Of a stretch of 57,809 nt of DNA, positions 55,635 to 57,809 are shown one piece after another (within the stretch, counting starts at the first letter, position 1; every line of letters starts with the position of its first letter). The notes below the pieces were generated by a model that was not told where the DNA came from, ran no database searches, and saw only the letters and a program-made list of their open reading frames with translations. The DNA is from Cytobacillus depressus (GTDB lineage Bacteria > Bacillota > Bacilli > Bacillales > Cytobacillaceae): assembly GCF_008923245.1 (NCBI RefSeq), contig NZ_WBOS01000022.1, positions 1 to 57,809 of the forward strand, written 5' to 3'. A program made the position numbers and the translations under genes.

Positions 55635-55648
55635 TAAACGATTTACTT

Positions 55649-56086
55649 TTATTTTGAACAAGATACTTTCCCTTCAAGTACAGAGGGGCCGAAATTATTT
55701 GTTTTTAAATTTATCGGTCTTACTTTGATTTGGGTTGGTCTCATGATTGGGGAAATTTCATCCCAATTTCCAACCCAATTATTATCTGCATAACGAGTAA
55801 GAGAAAATATCCAGCTTACCTCATTAGGAATATATGCTAACACTTGATAACTATCGTAATTTCCGAAAACTGAAGGCTCTGGCATATGTAAGGCCTGAAT
55901 ACCAAGGCTTGTTCTGTGGTCATTAAATTTTCTTTCAATGTTATAAATTATGGCCACACCTTTAGCATTTTTTTGAATATCAACTTTGGGTTCAAGTATT
56001 ACTGTGCAAGCTGGAAGCTGTTCAGAATGAATTATTGAAGTAGAGGTAGCTAAAACAATTATTAGACTGAGAATAATTTTTTTCAT
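55649..56086 (-). CDS. secreted protein, putative cassette cargo
   Basis: 145 aa from ATG 56086 (GGGAG upstream); the frame continues back to 56194 in the repeat but without RBS. Signal peptide MKKIILSLIIVLATSTSIIHS, then a small beta protein with two cysteines (LPACTVIL, KVSCSK). Bounded by R8 (5') and R7 (3'). No family recognised. Confidence 0.65.
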   Translation of the reverse strand: MKKIILSLIIVLATSTSIIHSEQLPACTVILEPKVDIQKNAKGVAIIYNIERKFNDHRTSLGIQALHMPEPSVFGNYDSYQVLAYIPNEVSWIFSLTRYADNNWVGNWDEISPIMRPTQIKVRPINLKTNNFGPSVLEGKVSCSK

Positions 56087-56193
56087 ATTAGAAGCTCCCG
56101 AATTTGTTTTATTATTAGGATGACTTCCAATAAAATACTTATTCGTATCAATACTTTGTTCAGTTAAATGGGCCGATTTAAGCACATTGCCCA

Positions 56194-56222
56194 TTCAACA
56201 ACTGTGCGCCCGATTGCTGAAG
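56194..56222. repeat. GCCCGATTG palindrome, copy R8
   Basis: TTCAACAACTGTGCGCCC then GATTGCTGAA; followed by GAACG. It lies 5' of the 55649 gene. Confidence 0.75.
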
Positions 56223-56539
56223 AACGTTTTAAAAACATTCATACTTCTCTATCTTCCGGAAAATCCATCCCTTAATAAGCAAATTGCCGTCTAATAGGTC
56301 TAATTATTGATTAGGTATTTACTTTTTGGTCGGTCCTAATAGGGAGCTTTATTAAACTGAAAATTCAGGTTTCAACTTCACAACACTTATGTAATAATAT
56401 ATATAATTAAAAGCATCGACAGTTGGTTCGTTTCAATAAATTTCAATAATATAAAGTACATTACACCTAATTCTGAGAAGTAACATCTACGTATTCTATT
56501 CTAATAATGAATTCTAAAATACAAGGGAGGTAACAATCT
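56223..56539. other. AT-rich intergenic region
   Basis: No ORF of note. It holds the promoter of the plus-strand lipoprotein gene; a few TATAAT-like boxes near 56395-56405. Confidence 0.3.
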
Positions 56540-56962
56540 ATGATTTATCCATGTTCATTAAGAGGTAACAAATTATTTTTATTTTTATGCTTCATTATTA
56601 CATTGATGCTTTCTGCTTGCACAGTGGAAAAAAGCTCAAAAATACCGGAATTCAAAGAGCAATATTTCGAAGGTAAAAGTAATAATTGGTATGTGATGTT
56701 AGAAAGTAAACAGGATAATATAAGAAACTATAGTATTTCATATATTGGAGAAGGAAGTAAGCCACCCACTTTTGAATACGAAATATATGAATCCTCTGAT
56801 GACATTACTTCAGGAGTAGGGTATCTGGAAACACAAGATGAATTCGATATTGGAATAAACTGTGGAGGTCCGTGTCGTGCCTTACCTAAAAAAATCCCAG
56901 TTGTAATCCAATGGGAAGGAAAAAAAGAAGAGATGATGCTAAAAATCAGCTATAAAAAGTGA
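56540..56962 (+). CDS. lipoprotein
   Basis: 140 aa, RBS AGGGAGG. Signal helix LFLFLCFIITLMLSAC with lipobox LSAC (Cys near residue 27), then a beta-rich domain (NWYVMLESKQDNIRNYSIS). Plus strand, opposite to the other cargo genes, between R8 and R3. Resembles small Bacillus surface lipoproteins of unknown function. Confidence 0.75.
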   Translation: MIYPCSLRGNKLFLFLCFIITLMLSACTVEKSSKIPEFKEQYFEGKSNNWYVMLESKQDNIRNYSISYIGEGSKPPTFEYEIYESSDDITSGVGYLETQDEFDIGINCGGPCRALPKKIPVVIQWEGKKEEMMLKISYKK

Positions 56963-57222
56963 CTTATCCTATTTCTATTTTTCCTACTCAGGGAAGTCCT
57001 GTCAAGGAGGACGGAGCGAGGGGTTTGTCGAATAATTAACATTTTTTCCATCTTGCCTATCGGAGATGGTTGTTTCCTCATGCCCTTCTTTTGAGTTTCC
57101 TAAAAGTATTTTCGTTATAAATGGTGATCTTTCCTTCTTTAACTATCTTGCCCGTTAAAGTAAATGTCTTCATAAACTTCTCTGTATTGCATAAAATAAA
57201 TGCCCATATTTGCGTATTAATG
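56963..57222. other. intergenic region without clear gene
   Basis: Short overlapping frames only; an open minus frame at 57078-57332 runs through the palindrome R3 and is not credible. Confidence 0.35.
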
Positions 57223-57296
57223 TTATTCCACAATCTGGCCCGATTACTGAAAAAGGCACAATTCCTCTTCAAGAATTGCGGCCTTTTGTGGAATAA
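57223..57296. repeat. GCCCGATTG palindrome, copy R3 (long form)
   Basis: Outer arms TTATTCCACAA and TTGTGGAATAA (exact), the core CTGGCCCGATT, and an inner hairpin AAAAGGCaCAATTC / GAATTGcGGCCTTTT with loop ctcttcaa. Conserved ends and a variable centre, 8 bases 3' of the 57304 stop codon. Confidence 0.85.
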
Positions 57297-57303
57297 CTTA
57301 TTC

Positions 57304-57534
57304 CTAACGTTTTTCATTCGTTTCTTTTTCACTCTCTTTTAAATACCGTTCATATGCTTCTTTCGCCCTATCAATTCCCCCTACTGATATAACTTGTTTA
57401 TGAATCTCATTTAATAAAACAAATGACCTAAAAATTACTCCAACAATAATTGCACATAAAATATATACACCGATAGGTCCAAAGAAAATTAAAATACCTA
57501 AAAGCCCAGCTAATATAATAGACAGTAATAATTT
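57304..57534 (-). CDS. small membrane protein, putative cassette cargo
   Basis: 76 aa from GTG 57534, preceded by GGGAGGGTG; a longer frame to 57600 lacks an RBS. Two membrane helices (LLLSIILAGLLGILIFFG, VYILCAIIVGVIFRSFV), then a charged tail (RAKEAYERYLKESEKE). Bounded by R4 (5') and R3 (3'). Confidence 0.65.
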   Translation of the reverse strand, partial: KLLLSIILAGLLGILIFFGPIGVYILCAIIVGVIFRSFVLLNEIHKQVISVGGIDRAKEAYERYLKESEKETNEKR

Positions 57535-57635
57535 CACAAAAATCACCCTCCCAATTAACATGCTACGTTGTGTAAGTACATGTTTCCAAATCATTTTCAC
57601 AATTTTTGTACTGATTCCAATATTTTACCATTGAA

Positions 57636-57719
57636 CTTAACTCCTTCTTCAATTAAATGGCCCTTTTCATAAAGAAAGACGCTTTACTTATTTCAGAAAA
57701 GCGCCCGATTGTGGAATAT
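57636..57719. repeat. GCCCGATTG palindrome, copy R4 (long form)
   Basis: Ends CTTCAATTAAATGGCCC and GCCCGATTGTGGAATA; the 44 bases 57668-57711 are shared with R5 (one difference). It lies 10 bases 3' of the partial GNAT gene stop. Confidence 0.85.
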
Positions 57720-57728
57720 ATGATTTAT

Positions 57729-57809
57729 TTAATTTAGAATTAACTTCATGCCTTCATGAGTGGAGGTAAAGCCTAATTTTTCATAAAAACGGAAGGCATT
57801 TTTACGCTC
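57729..57809 (-). CDS. GNAT acetyltransferase, C-terminal end (partial)
   Basis: 26 codons to the window edge: ERKNAFRFYEKLGFTSTHEG then MKLILN. The N-x-x-x-x-FYEKLGF phrase is the typical end of GNAT acetyltransferases. Truncated by the window, and followed by palindrome R4, like the other cargo genes. Confidence 0.7.
   Translation of the reverse strand, partial: ERKNAFRFYEKLGFTSTHEGMKLILN

Noticed and set aside
57078..57332. Minus-strand 84-aa ORF
   Set aside because: Runs through the nested palindrome R3, has no RBS and very biased composition.
55609..57719. True integron attC sites
   Set aside because: Architecture is similar but there is no GTTRRRY core, no R/L box pairing of the attC type and no IntI; kept only as an analogy.
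1..57809. CRISPR array or diversity-generating retroelement
   Set aside because: No direct-repeat/spacer array, no reverse transcriptase and no template/variable repeat pair seen.

Overview
The window reads as a temperate siphovirus maintained as a plasmid (a phage-plasmid) in a low-GC Gram-positive host, most likely Bacillus. The evidence for the host is strong AGGAGG-type ribosome binding sites with frequent TTG/GTG starts, homologues of skin/PBSX genes (YqaJ, RecT, ArpU, RecU), a poly-gamma-glutamate hydrolase and intergenic palindromes of a kind I associate, from memory only, with the B. cereus group. A plasmid rather than integrated life is inferred from a ParA partition operon and a Rep-like gene with four exact 24-bp iterons.

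Layout. 1-1.1 kb: an AbrB-Doc toxin-antitoxin pair bracketed by 21-bp direct repeats. 1.1-24.7 kb, all minus strand and read right to left: terminase, portal, head morphogenesis protein, protease/scaffold, decoration and major capsid proteins, head-tail connectors, major tail protein (with a probable +1 frameshift extension), poly-gamma-glutamate hydrolase, tail chaperones, tape measure, Dit, tail endopeptidase/spike, amidase, holin. 24.7-33 kb: putative DNA-modification pair, RadC-like, nuclease, a tRNA-like gene, ArpU late regulator, RecU, RecT, YqaJ, XRE regulators. 33-36.9 kb: divergent repressor switch and small early genes including ArdC. 37-38.6 kb: two membrane-protein genes bounded by palindromic repeats. 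39.2-44.4 kb: par operon, rep with in-gene iterons and an antisense RNA candidate. 44.5-51.3 kb: small accessory genes and a DNA ligase. 51.5-54.8 kb: Mrr-like nuclease, HNH protein, compact tyrosine recombinase, excisionase-like protein and clustered inverted repeats. 54.9 kb to end: secreted/membrane cargo genes, again bounded by the palindromes, ending in a partial GNAT gene.

How it works together. A CI-like repressor at 33.3 kb probably acts on 15-bp TTCACT-N3-AGTGAA sites found at about eight places over 22 kb, silencing several early operons at once. A second dispersed element, runs of TTAANN hexamers at twelve loci including the par promoter, could be the partition centromere and/or a second regulon. 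Recombination genes (RecT, YqaJ, RecU, ligase), late activation (ArpU) and the structural block complete the lytic programme.

Most notable: (1) single genes each followed by a palindrome with conserved ends and variable centre, resembling integron cassettes; (2) TTAANN arrays; (3) a CCC-TGA +1 frameshift adding a Glu/Pro linker and a domain to the tail tube protein; (4) rep iterons plus antisense RNA; (5) a 36-codon gyrB fragment; (6) a ParB-like/Mom-like DNA modification pair. All functions are inferred by reading the sequence; no searches were run.
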